A stretch of DNA of 64,000 nt from F1-120-MAGs238 sp964484185 (GTDB lineage: Bacteria; Planctomycetota; Phycisphaerae; Phycisphaerales; UBA1924): contig CAZAEQ010000015.1 in the NCBI GenBank assembly GCA_964484185.1, positions 1 through 64,000 on the forward strand, read 5' to 3'. Below, in pieces: positions 17,710 to 26,914 of the stretch. The notes beneath the pieces are model-generated. The model made no database searches and was not told the DNA's origin. It saw only the letters and a program-made list of their open reading frames with translations. The position numbers were made by a program, and so were the translations under genes. Position 1 is the first letter of the stretch; each line of letters opens with the position of its first letter.

Positions 17710-19426
17710 GGCCGCCCCAGGTTGAGGTATCGAAGATGACTCGTGCGGGTTGAGTCTGCCACGGAAATTGCGGTCGTGGCCAGGATGCGCGGCCGTGACC
17801 GGGACGCGTGGTGGAGATGCCAAGGGAGAGAAGGCCGTGAGAGTCGATGACGCCGCGGGGCAGGCTGATTTGGCAGCCCCAGCCGGTAGGGAGTTTGGTG
17901 ACCAGGGTCTGACATGAGCCGCCGAAACCGGTGGTTTTGAGCGAGCCTTCGCTGGAGAGATCGATAGAACCAGAGGGCTGCGTGGTTGAGCCAAAGTAAA
18001 CCTGGAACGTTTCACCTGAAGTTGCGGGGGCAAGGCTGATGACGATGAGTGTCCAGCCGCTTTGAGCTTCAGGCCCGACACCGCTGACTGACTGGCTGTT
18101 GCAGGTGAGCGTGATCTGAATGTCGGCGGGGCGGGCGGCAAGCAGGCTGGTTTCGTCAGACCGGAACAGTGCGGGCATCGTCCAATCGGGGACGAGCGGT
18201 CCGATGGAAAGACCGGGCGGGGTGAGCTTGATGGGGATCGCGGCGACGGTGCGTTGAAGCTGCCAATCGAGGATGCGGACCGTTGCCTGGGGGAGGTTAG
18301 TTGTGTTAGGGGATGGGGAGAGGGTGGAGATTAGACGCTCGGTGGATGCGTCGGCTTCAAGTCGGACGAGTTGAGGTGTGCCGCTGGACTGCAGAGTTGC
18401 GAGCGCGGGCTTGTTGCCGAGGTTGACTGCGCCAAGGGATGAGAAGATGACTGGGGTTGTGGATTCGGGGATAGTGCCAATTCCGGCGGCGTCGTCGCGG
18501 ACCCATGCGGCGGCGGCGGGTTGGGCGTTGAGCCAATCTTCGATTGTGGCGGCGGCAGAGTCGGGCGTGACGGTTTGATGGCAGAGGTCTTCAACCAGGC
18601 CCAGGAGGTCGACATCGGTCGAGGGCCAGAGTGGGGCGATGTGACCATCGGGGAATGTGATTATTTGTGTAAGTTTATGAATGAAGGCGTCGGCGGTCGC
18701 TGGATTGGCCCTGCGGAGTTTGCGAATGGCGGAGCGGAAGATCGCTTCGGTCTGGCGGGCCCAGGTTTCGATGATGGGGTCGCTGAACGACGCGGATTCA
18801 TCGCTTCGCATTTTGGCGGGCGAGAGCCCTTCGGTCAAGAGCTTGAAACGCCAGCGCGTGAGCGGATTGGTTGCCTCTGGGGAAATGTGCGTGAGCAGGG
18901 CAGTGTTGCTGCGCTGTGCTTCATCGAGGCGTGGAGTCCACTGCGCATTTGTTTCACCGGCGAGCATGGTTGCGGAGGGGATCCACTGCAACTCGATGCG
19001 TTTGGATCCGATCCAGAGGCCTTGGCCGAGTGCATCGGTGGGCGGAGAGACAGAAATAAGCCTCACACCGCGGCGGGCATTTGCGGTGCTTTTCTCTTCG
19101 GGGGTTGCGGACCAGAGGCCGAAGTCGGTGATCCAGCTGCTGGGGGCGTTGGTGTATGCGGGCGCGGCCCAGTAGATTTCGATCGGGATTGTGCGGCCAT
19201 CATCGAGGCGGGCAGAGGTTGCAGTGTCGAGATCGAGTTGCCAAGCTGGATTGACTGGGATGACGGCGGATTCGCCGACGACAATCGCGGCGGTGGGGCC
19301 GGAGAGGAGGCGGGCGCGGGCGGTCGTAGTCACAGTTGCATTTGAGGACTTGGGTGCCGAGCCGCTGCAGCCGCACAGGAGCAACAGGATCGCGAGCGAG
19401 AATGCGGAGATGGGACGCGACGACAT
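17681..19426 (-). CDS. Large lipoprotein of unknown function in MoxR operon
   Basis: ATG at 19426 lies 4 bp after the moxR stop and begins MSSRPISAFSLAILLLLCGC, a lipoprotein signal with the lipobox LLCGC. The 581-residue product has no domain I recognise. It looks like a periplasmic protein with mixed secondary structure, an Ala-rich middle (LNAQPAAAAWVRDDAAGIG) and a beta-rich C-terminal half. The coupling to moxR suggests that it takes part in the MoxR-BatA type membrane assembly, which is inference. Its last codons overlap the 3' end of the convergent BatA-like gene. Confidence 0.75.
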   Translation of the reverse strand: MSSRPISAFSLAILLLLCGCSGSAPKSSNATVTTTARARLLSGPTAAIVVGESAVIPVNPAWQLDLDTATSARLDDGRTIPIEIYWAAPAYTNAPSSWITDFGLWSATPEEKSTANARRGVRLISVSPPTDALGQGLWIGSKRIELQWIPSATMLAGETNAQWTPRLDEAQRSNTALLTHISPEATNPLTRWRFKLLTEGLSPAKMRSDESASFSDPIIETWARQTEAIFRSAIRKLRRANPATADAFIHKLTQIITFPDGHIAPLWPSTDVDLLGLVEDLCHQTVTPDSAAATIEDWLNAQPAAAAWVRDDAAGIGTIPESTTPVIFSSLGAVNLGNKPALATLQSSGTPQLVRLEADASTERLISTLSPSPNTTNLPQATVRILDWQLQRTVAAIPIKLTPPGLSIGPLVPDWTMPALFRSDETSLLAARPADIQITLTCNSQSVSGVGPEAQSGWTLIVISLAPATSGETFQVYFGSTTQPSGSIDLSSEGSLKTTGFGGSCQTLVTKLPTGWGCQISLPRGVIDSHGLLSLGISTTRPGHGRASWPRPQFPWQTQPARVIFDTSTWGGLTSAPEIQK

Positions 19427-19430
19427 GCGG

Positions 19431-20480
<1,050 letters not shown>

Positions 20481-20549
20481 GTCCCATGATACGGCCGAAG
20501 TGTCTTGAGGTTTTGCATCAGGAAAGGCGTCACGTCCTATGGTTCACAT

Positions 20550-20999
20550 GTGAAACGCACATGCACATTCTGGCGGACAGCAACACGGCTCGCGGTCTTG
20601 TCTTCTGGCGTTCTATGTGTGCTGTGGATAAGCAGCGCGTTCTACAACATTGGGTATCTCTTTCAATCAGGGAACGCTGCTGTTGCCAACGGTGGAGTTG
20701 CGTATTTCATCGATGGCCCGCCGGGTCTCCTGCGAGGAACGTGGTTGCCGTATGACAAGCCAGACCGGTTTGATTTGAGATTCCAATATCGTGAGGCCTC
20801 GACTGGGGTGGAGTATGGGGTCCCAATCTGGCTCCCGATGGTTCTGAGTATCTCATTTGCATTCGTAGCTTGGCGAAAGTCAGACCGAATCGCTGGCAAG
20901 TCTCAGATGGCATTGTGTCCTATGTGCGGATACGACCGGACCGGGATCGACATGGCAGTGCCGTGTCCAGAGTGCCGCGCACAAATGCGAGATAGATGA
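20550..20999 (+). CDS. Membrane protein with C-terminal CxxCGYD...CPEC zinc ribbon (1)
   Basis: The GTG at 20550 gives an N-terminal cytosolic stub followed by helix LAVLSSGVLCVLWISSAFYN, a ~65-residue non-cytosolic loop, a second helix (IWLPMVLSISFAFVAW) and then CPMCGYDRTGIDMAVPCPEC at the end. Four cysteines can bind zinc. The two-helix plus zinc-ribbon layout is a planctomycete-specific family of unknown role. No Shine-Dalgarno is clear, and an upstream in-frame ATG at 20505 is possible. Two more genes of this type follow within 1.5 kb. Confidence 0.6.
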   Translation: MKRTCTFWRTATRLAVLSSGVLCVLWISSAFYNIGYLFQSGNAAVANGGVAYFIDGPPGLLRGTWLPYDKPDRFDLRFQYREASTGVEYGVPIWLPMVLSISFAFVAWRKSDRIAGKSQMALCPMCGYDRTGIDMAVPCPECRAQMRDR

Positions 21000-21023
21000 T
21001 CGTTCAAAGACCTTTTCAGGCCA

Positions 21024-21503
21024 TCATGCGATCGGCAACTCCCAGACCTGTGCAAGCGATCTGACGTTGTGTGAGTCGCCGCATTCTGGGCAGACTACGA
21101 CATCGCTTTCGGCCGCATCAGAGACCGAGGGGACTGGTTGAGCAGAACCTTTGAGAGTTCCGCCGCGGAGATCATGTCCGCAGGTGGGGCAGTGGAGGTA
21201 GCCTGCTGATTTGGCTTGCGCCCGAATGCTCCGCCAGCGACGTCTTGTATAGGTGTTGTAGCCAAACCATGCGATCATGAAGGCTGGTGCGGCGAATGCG
21301 GCCCACGTCATAGTCGCAGTGTGTTTCACATCGTATAGCTGGGAGAACAGTGCTCGAAAGGCGATCAATAGTGCATATGCGGCAATCAAGTAGTGTTGCC
21401 GGTTGGACATTGTCTCGTAAAGCTTGGGGACCTTGACTGGCTCAGGTGGCTTCGGAGCACCGGGCGGTTCTCGGAATCCGAGGAATTCTAAGAACCATTG
21501 CAT
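21024..21503 (-). CDS. Membrane protein with zinc ribbon (2)
   Basis: ATG at 21503 (MQWFLEFLGFREPPGAPKPP...) is preferred over an upstream start at 21566 that would add a Pro/His-rich stretch. Two hydrophobic helices (LIAAYALLIAFRALF, WAAFAAPAFMIAWFG) precede CPTCGHDLRGG and, after a 26-residue spacer, VVCPECG. This is the same zinc-ribbon type as the genes on either side, but in the opposite orientation, with a longer loop between the two Cys pairs. The function is unknown. Confidence 0.65.
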   Translation of the reverse strand: MQWFLEFLGFREPPGAPKPPEPVKVPKLYETMSNRQHYLIAAYALLIAFRALFSQLYDVKHTATMTWAAFAAPAFMIAWFGYNTYTRRRWRSIRAQAKSAGYLHCPTCGHDLRGGTLKGSAQPVPSVSDAAESDVVVCPECGDSHNVRSLAQVWELPIA

Positions 21504-21615
21504 GATGTAGCAATGATATCGTGGTGGTGGGGCGATGTTGGGTGAATGGTGCGGCATAGGCGGCACAGGTTCGCTATCTTGACGCGCGGGGCACCTGAGT
21601 GGGGGAGGAAAGTGC

Positions 21616-21846
21616 CGCGAGAAGGGCGGTCTGGTGCGTGAGGAATTGAAAAACTACCGCGAGGAAGTCATTTCCCCCAGCGCAGAAATCATTTTTCTCC
21701 GCGCGCAAGCGATTTCCCCCCGCGAGGAAATCGCTTATCCCCGCGCGCAGATGATTTCCTCACGGGGCTGAAGAGTTTTTCCCCGCGGGTAAGCGATGTA
21801 TCTGCGGGGGGAAATGACTAACCCGCGGGGCTGAGGAGTTTTTCTA
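21616..21846 (+). repeat. 21-bp degenerate tandem array (about 11 units), related to the array at 27.1 kb
   Basis: From 21616 to 21846 the sequence repeats every 21 bp with units such as CGCGAGGAAATCGCTTATCC and CGCGCGCAGATGATTTCCTC; a twelfth, weaker unit may precede it. Unit length is constant while bases vary. In the + frame most units read as a heptapeptide close to R-E/A-E/Q-x-I-x-P, but stop codons interrupt it from 21772. The last unit contains GAGGAG (21833-21838), the ribosome binding site of the gene starting at 21846. There are no unique spacers, so it is not CRISPR. This accounts for the 342-bp gap between zinc-ribbon genes. Confidence 0.8.
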
Positions 21847-22442
21847 TGGTCCCCCATACCGGCGGGCCGGAGACAAATCTGGTAATATGGCGTGAAATTC
21901 ATGCTTTGGCTCAAGTCGGCGAGTCAGTCTTTGAGAACACATTGATCTGTCAAGAGTGCAAATACGAGTTTCCCAATAGCTCCTCGCGACGCCCGGAGTG
22001 CAGTTGGCAGGTGCCGCCGCCGCGGGTGCCGCGGAAGAAAGCGATGACGCGGGCGGAGGTTGAGGAGGAAGAGGGACGGTTGCGGAGTAAGTTGCGGGAT
22101 AACCGATGGAACTCGTATGACCAGCGATGGTGGACGTGGATATTGCCGGCGGTTGTAATGGCAAGTGTGCTTTTGTCGTACTTCGTTGCCCTGCCGGACT
22201 GGGTCTATTGGACATGGACGGCCTTCTGGCTGATCCCGGTCAGCATTCTGCTCCCGCGAAGATTTCGGGAGTACTCCGAGTTCGAGCGACTGCGGGAGGA
22301 GGCGGCGAAGTTGGACTATTTCATGTGCCCGGATTGTGCGTACCACCTTCCCAAAGATGAGAACGGTGTGATTGTGTGTCCGGAATGCGGGCGGCAGGTG
22401 GATGTTGCTGATTTGAAAGAGATATGGGCGAAGAGGTGGTGA
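21846..22442 (+). CDS. Membrane protein with two Cys-rich zinc-ribbon-like motifs (3)
   Basis: ATG at 21846 is 7 nt after GAGGAG, both inside the last unit of the upstream tandem array. The 198-residue product has an N-terminal CQECKYEFPN..RRPEC motif, a charged helix (RAEVEEEEGRLRSKL), two membrane segments (ILPAVVMASVLLSYFVALP, WTWTAFWLIPVSILLP) and a C-terminal CPDCAYHLPKDENGVIVCPE zinc ribbon. It is the third zinc-ribbon membrane protein in a row, but unlike the others it has Cys motifs at both ends. Function unknown. Confidence 0.68.
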   Translation: MVPHTGGPETNLVIWREIHALAQVGESVFENTLICQECKYEFPNSSSRRPECSWQVPPPRVPRKKAMTRAEVEEEEGRLRSKLRDNRWNSYDQRWWTWILPAVVMASVLLSYFVALPDWVYWTWTAFWLIPVSILLPRRFREYSEFERLREEAAKLDYFMCPDCAYHLPKDENGVIVCPECGRQVDVADLKEIWAKRW

Positions 22443-22537
22443 AGTCGGTAGTCACAAGCCGGGGACGAGAATACTTGTGGTATGGCATGTTCGCCCGCAC
22501 ATTTCATGGGCGGAATGAGAATGGGAAACTCCTACCA

Positions 22538-22581
22538 GATGCTTCGCATCTAACAACTATCACCAGCCCATTACATGGGCT
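22538..22581. other. Two adjacent perfect small hairpins upstream of the lipoprotein operon
   Basis: GATGC-TTC-GCATC (22538-22550) and AGCCCAT-TAC-ATGGGCT (22565-22581) are perfect stems with 3-nt loops. They lie in the 163-bp gap between the zinc-ribbon gene and the 22.6-24.7 kb operon. No T-run follows. They may end the upstream transcript or shape the operon leader. Confidence 0.4.
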
Positions 22582-22605
22582 CGGAGATGACGTAGACTTA
22601 CACGC

Positions 22606-22971
22606 ATGCCAAGGTTGTTCTTTATTGCCTGTTCGATTGTGCTGCTGAGCGGTTGTTCGCCATCATCGCCGAAAGGCTTTGATTCGCCGGACCCGCAGGA
22701 GCGGGCGCGGGCTGGGCTTGAGGCGGCGGCGAGTGGGGATCGGTCGCGGGTGCCGGAATTGGTGGAATTGCTGCAGAATGATGACCCCGCGGCGAGGCTT
22801 GCCGCGATAGGGGGGTTGCGGCAGTTGACGGGTAAAGACTTTGCGTACGATTATGCTTCTTCGGAGCGGTCGAGATGGGCCGCGATTGAGCGTTGGAAGG
22901 ATTGGATGAAGTCGGATGAGGGGCGAGAGTTTGTTGGTGATACAGGAACTGGCCGCGAGTTAGGACGATGA
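22606..22971 (+). CDS. Small lipoprotein with HEAT-like repeat
   Basis: 121 residues from ATG 22606. The signal MPRLFFIACSIVLLSGCSPS has a clear lipobox (LLSGC). Residues ~30-75 read as a HEAT/PBS-lyase-like helical repeat (SRVPELVELLQNDDPAARLA, followed by AIGGLRQLTG). The C-terminus is Trp- and Arg-rich. It overlaps the kinase gene by 4 bp (ATGA), so it belongs to the same operon as the kinase, the STAS protein and MlaE. A role as envelope partner or sensor is inference. Confidence 0.78.
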   Translation: MPRLFFIACSIVLLSGCSPSSPKGFDSPDPQERARAGLEAAASGDRSRVPELVELLQNDDPAARLAAIGGLRQLTGKDFAYDYASSERSRWAAIERWKDWMKSDEGREFVGDTGTGRELGR

Positions 22972-23447
22972 GCGACAAACCGCATATACAACTCCAGATG
23001 CTTTCAGACCCGATGTTGTTGTCAGGGGCGCGGGAGATGGTGTTGTGGGTGGCGCGGCGGACTGGGTTTAATGAGCTTGATTGCTCGCAGATCGCACTGG
23101 CAGTTGATGAAGCTCTATGCAATGTGTTCCGGCATGGATATGACCGGAGCACGGAAGGCACGATCTGGATGAGTATCTGGCCCAAGGCGGCGACAGAGAC
23201 TGAGCAGGGGTCGATCAAGATTGTGATTGAAGATGAAGCGAAACAGGTTGATCCCGAAGGCATCAAGAGCCGGGACCTGGATGACATTCGGCCGGGCGGT
23301 CTTGGGGTTCACATCATTAAAGAAGTGATGGACCATGCGGTCTATGAAAAGCGGGCACAAGTGGGGATGCGATTGACGATGACAAAAACGATCAAGGCTG
23401 GGGCTGCGGGCGAACCGGTGAAATCATGCTGCGGGGGTGGCGCATGA
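22968..23447 (+). CDS. RsbW/SpoIIAB-like anti-sigma factor or serine kinase (GHKL ATPase)
   Basis: 159 residues. The HATPase_c_2 fold is visible: N-box ALAVDEALCNVFRHGYD (Glu48, Asn52, His56), G1 box EDEAKQVD (Asp89) and G2 box IRPGGLGVHII. Family members phosphorylate a Ser/Thr on a STAS-domain antagonist and/or hold a sigma factor. The very next gene encodes such a STAS protein and overlaps by 3 bp, the usual kinase-antagonist pairing. No sigma factor or PP2C phosphatase gene is present nearby. The C-terminus ends in KSCCGGGA, an unusual Cys-Gly tail. Confidence 0.87.
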   Translation: MSDKPHIQLQMLSDPMLLSGAREMVLWVARRTGFNELDCSQIALAVDEALCNVFRHGYDRSTEGTIWMSIWPKAATETEQGSIKIVIEDEAKQVDPEGIKSRDLDDIRPGGLGVHIIKEVMDHAVYEKRAQVGMRLTMTKTIKAGAAGEPVKSCCGGGA

Positions 23448-23788
23448 GTTCGCGGCCGCTCTCTATTGAAACTGTGAATGGTGAAGGGGTTGTGACGCTG
23501 ATCCTGACCGGTGATGTCGGGTATACCGAAGCGACACCGTTTCGCGAAGCGCTGCGTGCAGCAAATGAGCGGAAGACCGCCAAGGTCGTGGTTGATCTTT
23601 CCAAGGTCGATTACATGAATACGCCGGGGCTGGCGACATTGGTGGAAGCTCTGCAGAATACCAAACGGCGGAGTGCGACGTTGGTGTTGTGCGGTTTGAC
23701 GCCGAAGGTGCGGGCGATTTTTGATATTGCGCAGCTGCATCGAGTTTTCACGATCGCGGCGGATCAGGCCGCGGCTGCGGCAATTTGA
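23444..23788 (+). CDS. STAS-domain protein (anti-sigma factor antagonist or MlaB-like)
   Basis: ATG at 23444 overlaps the kinase stop. The 114-residue product is a single STAS domain, with a central VVVDLSKVDYMNTPGLATLV. The phosphorylation position (second Ser in SpoIIAA DSSGL) is Thr60 here. MlaB, the STAS subunit of the E. coli Mla lipid transporter, also has Thr at this position. The protein is thus phosphorylatable in principle by the kinase encoded upstream and sits 45 bp before an mlaE-like permease gene. Both readings, classical antagonist or transporter regulator, are open. Confidence 0.87.
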   Translation: MSSRPLSIETVNGEGVVTLILTGDVGYTEATPFREALRAANERKTAKVVVDLSKVDYMNTPGLATLVEALQNTKRRSATLVLCGLTPKVRAIFDIAQLHRVFTIAADQAAAAAI

Positions 23789-23833
23789 CAACTGTTGTGC
23801 ACTGCCGGCTGAATTGCGATATGCTTGACGTTC

Positions 23834-24709
23834 ATGGGCAGTGAAGAACCAACTATTCCCGAGCGAGGCGTTTTCAGTACGCTGATTGTCCAGCCGATTG
23901 CATCGGTGGCGGGGCTTCTGGGCTCAACGTTTTTTAATGTGCTTGAGCAAGTGGGGTACTCGTTCTTTCTGCTGGTTGATGCATCCAAATGGGTTGCGCG
24001 GTCGTGTGTGCAGGGACGCGTACGCATGGGACGACGCGCAATTGTGACGCAATTGGTGCGAGTGGGGGTGCGATCAGTTGTGATCGTCTGCCTGGTCTCG
24101 TCGTGCGTGGGATTGATCCTGGCGTTTCAGCTTGCTCCACCTTTGGATGAATTTGGAAGCCGTGATGCGGTGGCGAACATTATCGGCGTGGCGGTATTGC
24201 GTGAACTGGGGCCCTTGATCGGGGCGATTGTGCTGACTGGCTTTGCCGGAGCTTCAATGGCGGCGGAAATCGGCACGATGGCGGTGAGCGAAGAGATTGA
24301 TGCGCTTGAGGCGCATGCACTCAATCCGGTGAGATTTCTGGTGGTGCCTCGCGTGATTGCATCGATGATTGCGATGGCCGCGCTGGCGGTGCTTGCAGAT
24401 ATCACGGCGATCGCGGCGTCGCTTGGAGTTTCGGTGCTGGTGCTGGATATTCCCAAGGCGACTTACATTCAGAACACTTTGGACCAGGTCAAGGCCGTCG
24501 ACTTTCTGACTGGCGTTGCGAAGGCGGCGGTGTTTGGAGTTTTGATCGGACTGATCGCGTGCTCGAATGGGCTGCGACTGGTGGGCACGAGCGCAGGCGC
24601 TGAAGGTGTGGGCAAGGCGACGACGGCGACAGTGGTGCAATCAGTGGTTGCGATCGTGATTGCGGACTTGATCTTTACGGCGATCTTCTTTGCAATCAGG
24701 CTGACATGA
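23834..24709 (+). CDS. MlaE/YrbE-type lipid ABC transporter permease
   Basis: ATG at 23834 is preferred over a TTG three codons earlier. The 291-residue protein has about five membrane segments. It carries the MlaE-family core: ELGPLIGAIVLTGFAGASMA, EIGTMAVSEEIDALEAHALN and PVRFLVVPRVIASMIAMAAL. MlaE forms the inner-membrane channel that moves phospholipids with the ATPase MlaF and the MCE protein MlaD. Those two are encoded together at 51.2-53.1 kb, not here. It directly follows the kinase and STAS genes in one apparent operon. Confidence 0.9.
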   Translation: MGSEEPTIPERGVFSTLIVQPIASVAGLLGSTFFNVLEQVGYSFFLLVDASKWVARSCVQGRVRMGRRAIVTQLVRVGVRSVVIVCLVSSCVGLILAFQLAPPLDEFGSRDAVANIIGVAVLRELGPLIGAIVLTGFAGASMAAEIGTMAVSEEIDALEAHALNPVRFLVVPRVIASMIAMAALAVLADITAIAASLGVSVLVLDIPKATYIQNTLDQVKAVDFLTGVAKAAVFGVLIGLIACSNGLRLVGTSAGAEGVGKATTATVVQSVVAIVIADLIFTAIFFAIRLT

Positions 24710-24753
24710 GAGTGGGCGATTCCCGCATGGATTCTTACCCCCCCCTACCGCCG

Positions 24754-24767
24754 ATAACATGTGTTAT
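24754..24767. promoter_or_regulatory. Possible operator: ATAACA-TG-TGTTAT inverted repeat
   Basis: Six-base perfect inverted arms separated by 2 nt, in the 131-bp gap between mlaE and the small membrane protein gene at 24841. The size and AT-richness fit a regulator binding site, but there is no independent support. Confidence 0.25.
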
Positions 24768-24840
24768 GTTAACCTGACAGTGTTAGCGGCAATCTCTCAG
24801 GGTAAACTATGCCCCAGATCGATCGACCGGGGGTTGAACT

Positions 24841-25029
24841 ATGGCGTTGTTTGAATGGTGGATGGATAAACCTGCATGGCTTCGAGCCCTGCTTTCGCTC
24901 ATACTCATTGGAATATCAACAGCGATCTATTTCGCGGGATATTTCTGGCCCTGGGGCTGGGCAATTGGCGGCATCATGCTGGCGTTGTCGATGCCGAGCA
25001 AGAAAACCCATGACTGGGGAGAGTTTTAG
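24841..25029 (+). CDS. Small membrane protein, 62 residues
   Basis: ATG at 24841 begins MALFEWWMDKPAWLRALLSL. Two hydrophobic segments (LRALLSLILIGISTAIYFAG and WGWAIGGIMLALSM) are followed by a short polar tail ending HDWGEF. No known family. Support comes from an intact frame with a sharp hydrophobic pattern, a GGGGG run upstream, and exact filling of the gap up to the convergent proS stop, 4 bp away. Confidence 0.55.
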   Translation: MALFEWWMDKPAWLRALLSLILIGISTAIYFAGYFWPWGWAIGGIMLALSMPSKKTHDWGEF

Positions 25030-25033
25030 AAAC

Positions 25034-26857
25034 TCAACCGTTGATTGCTGAGAGACATTTGGATGCGATGTCGGCAAGCTTCACAAGCTCGCCCTTGCCG
25101 GCGACCTTGCGAAGTTTGTATTCGACGCTGCCTTCAGCCAGAGCCTTGTCGCCGATCGTAATGCGGATCGGGACTCCGACCAAATCGGCATCCTTGAACT
25201 TTACACCGGGGCGTTCATCGCGGTCGTCGATCAGGACATCGATGCCCAGGGCGGCGAGGTTGCCTGCGATTTCAGTTGCAAGGGTGACCTGCTCGGGCTT
25301 CATGATGGTGATCAACACGTGATAGGGCGCGATGGGGAATGGCCAGATGATGCCATCGTTGTCGTGGCTCATCTCGACGCATGCTGCCATTGTGCGGCTG
25401 ACGCCGATGCCGTAGCAGCCCATGATGACGGGATGGCGTTGCTGTTTGTCATCGAGTACGAGCAGGCCCATGGCCTGGGAGTATTTGGTGCCGAGCTTAA
25501 AGATGTGGCCGACTTCGATGCCCTTTTCGGCCTCAAGTTTGCTACCGGGGGCACGGGGTGAAGGGTCACCTACGACCGCGTTGCGGATATCGCCGACCTT
25601 GACGCGGGTGTCATTGTCAAGCAACCCCCCTACTTCGCGGCGCCAATTGAAATGTTTTACATGGTAATCAGTTTTGTCTGCGCCGCTGGCCCAGAAGCCG
25701 CCGAGGCTGGCATCTGAGTCGATCAAGAGCATGGTGCCGGGGACTGAGTTGACAGTCTTGGGTGAGACATAGCCGATCGCGAAACCGGCTGCACGGGCGG
25801 CCTGTTCGGGAGCGAGTTCGATAGCAAACCCGCACGCAGAGCGGACTTTACCTTCGTTGACATCGTGGTCGCCGCGGACGACGGCGACGACCCAGCGAGT
25901 GTCAGCCTTCGCCAGTTCTTCGGGCGTGCCTTTGCGTGCAAACACGATGCTCTTGAGCATGCGATCGGGCTTGACCTTCATGAACTTGCCGACATCATCG
26001 ATGCCGGGGAGATTGGGCGTATGAACTTCAGTCAACTCGCCGGTGGCGGGTTCGGCGAATGTGCCACGGGGGCGTTCACCGATTTCGCATTTCTCGACGT
26101 TGGCGGCGTAGCCGGACGCGGAACAGCGCAAGACGGTGTCTTCGCCGGAGGCACAGCGGACCATGAATTCGTGGGATGCGCTGCCGCCGATTGGGCCGGA
26201 TTCTGCTTCGACGGCGAGGAAGTCCAAGCCGCAGCGGGTGAAGGTGTTGGAGTAGGCCTTGAACATGGCGTCGTATGTGTCGTTCAGGCCCCCCGCTCCT
26301 TCAAGATTCATGTGGAATGAGTAGGCATCCTTCATCAGGAATTCGCGGCAGCGGAGCAGGCCAGCGCGGGGGCGAGCTTCATCGCGGAACTTGGTCTGGA
26401 TCTGGTAGAGCGTGATGGGCAGCTGCGTGTAGCTGGTGATGACGCTCTTCATCAGTTCGGTGATGACTTCTTCGTGCGTGGGCGCGAGGGCGTTCATGCG
26501 GCCCTTGCGATCTTTCACGCGGAACAGATTGTCGCCGTAGGTTTCATCACGTTTGGTGTCAGCGAAGAGTTCAAAGGGCTCGAGCGCGGGCATGAGCATT
26601 TCGGTGGAACCGGCAGCGTTGAGTTCATCGCGGATGATCGCGGAGACTTTGTTGATGACGCGGAGTGCGAGGGGCAGGTAGTCATAGATGCCGGCCCCCA
26701 CTGCCCGGATGAAACCGGCGCGGTAGAGGAGGACGTGGCTGGGGACCTCGGCATCGCTGGGGGCTTCGCGGGTGGTCGGGATGATAGTGCGGGACCAGCG
26801 GTGGACATCGCCGCGGCGGGTGTTGGTGACGGTGGATTGTTTTTGAGTTTCGGTCAT
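25034..26857 (-). CDS. proS: Prolyl-tRNA synthetase, bacterial type with editing insertion
   Basis: ATG at 26857 (MTETQKQSTVTNTRRGDVHR...) gives 607 residues, close to the usual ~570-600 of ProS with an insertion domain. Class II features: SHVLLYRAGFIRAVGAGIYD near the start, motif 2 region KFRDEARPRAGLLRCREFLM, and a motif 3-like CYGIGVSRTMAACVE. Between them is a YbaK-like editing domain (GKFMKVKPDRMLKSIVFARK ... DSDASLGG) that hydrolyses mischarged Ala-tRNAPro. The C-terminal anticodon-binding domain has PFPIAPYHVLITIMKP and DDRDERPGVKFKDADLVGVP. The frame stays open ~450 bp upstream through a hairpin and a tandem repeat, but family length argues against counting that as protein. Confidence 0.95.
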   Translation of the reverse strand: MTETQKQSTVTNTRRGDVHRWSRTIIPTTREAPSDAEVPSHVLLYRAGFIRAVGAGIYDYLPLALRVINKVSAIIRDELNAAGSTEMLMPALEPFELFADTKRDETYGDNLFRVKDRKGRMNALAPTHEEVITELMKSVITSYTQLPITLYQIQTKFRDEARPRAGLLRCREFLMKDAYSFHMNLEGAGGLNDTYDAMFKAYSNTFTRCGLDFLAVEAESGPIGGSASHEFMVRCASGEDTVLRCSASGYAANVEKCEIGERPRGTFAEPATGELTEVHTPNLPGIDDVGKFMKVKPDRMLKSIVFARKGTPEELAKADTRWVVAVVRGDHDVNEGKVRSACGFAIELAPEQAARAAGFAIGYVSPKTVNSVPGTMLLIDSDASLGGFWASGADKTDYHVKHFNWRREVGGLLDNDTRVKVGDIRNAVVGDPSPRAPGSKLEAEKGIEVGHIFKLGTKYSQAMGLLVLDDKQQRHPVIMGCYGIGVSRTMAACVEMSHDNDGIIWPFPIAPYHVLITIMKPEQVTLATEIAGNLAALGIDVLIDDRDERPGVKFKDADLVGVPIRITIGDKALAEGSVEYKLRKVAGKGELVKLADIASKCLSAING

Positions 26858-26914
26858 AGGGAGGGGAGGATAGGGAGCAAACGCCGCAGAAGTGTATTTG
26901 AGAGAGTCTGTGTC

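Noticed and set aside
21616..21846. Possible CRISPR array
   Set aside because: The 21-bp units follow each other without spacers and diverge gradually; no cas genes are present.
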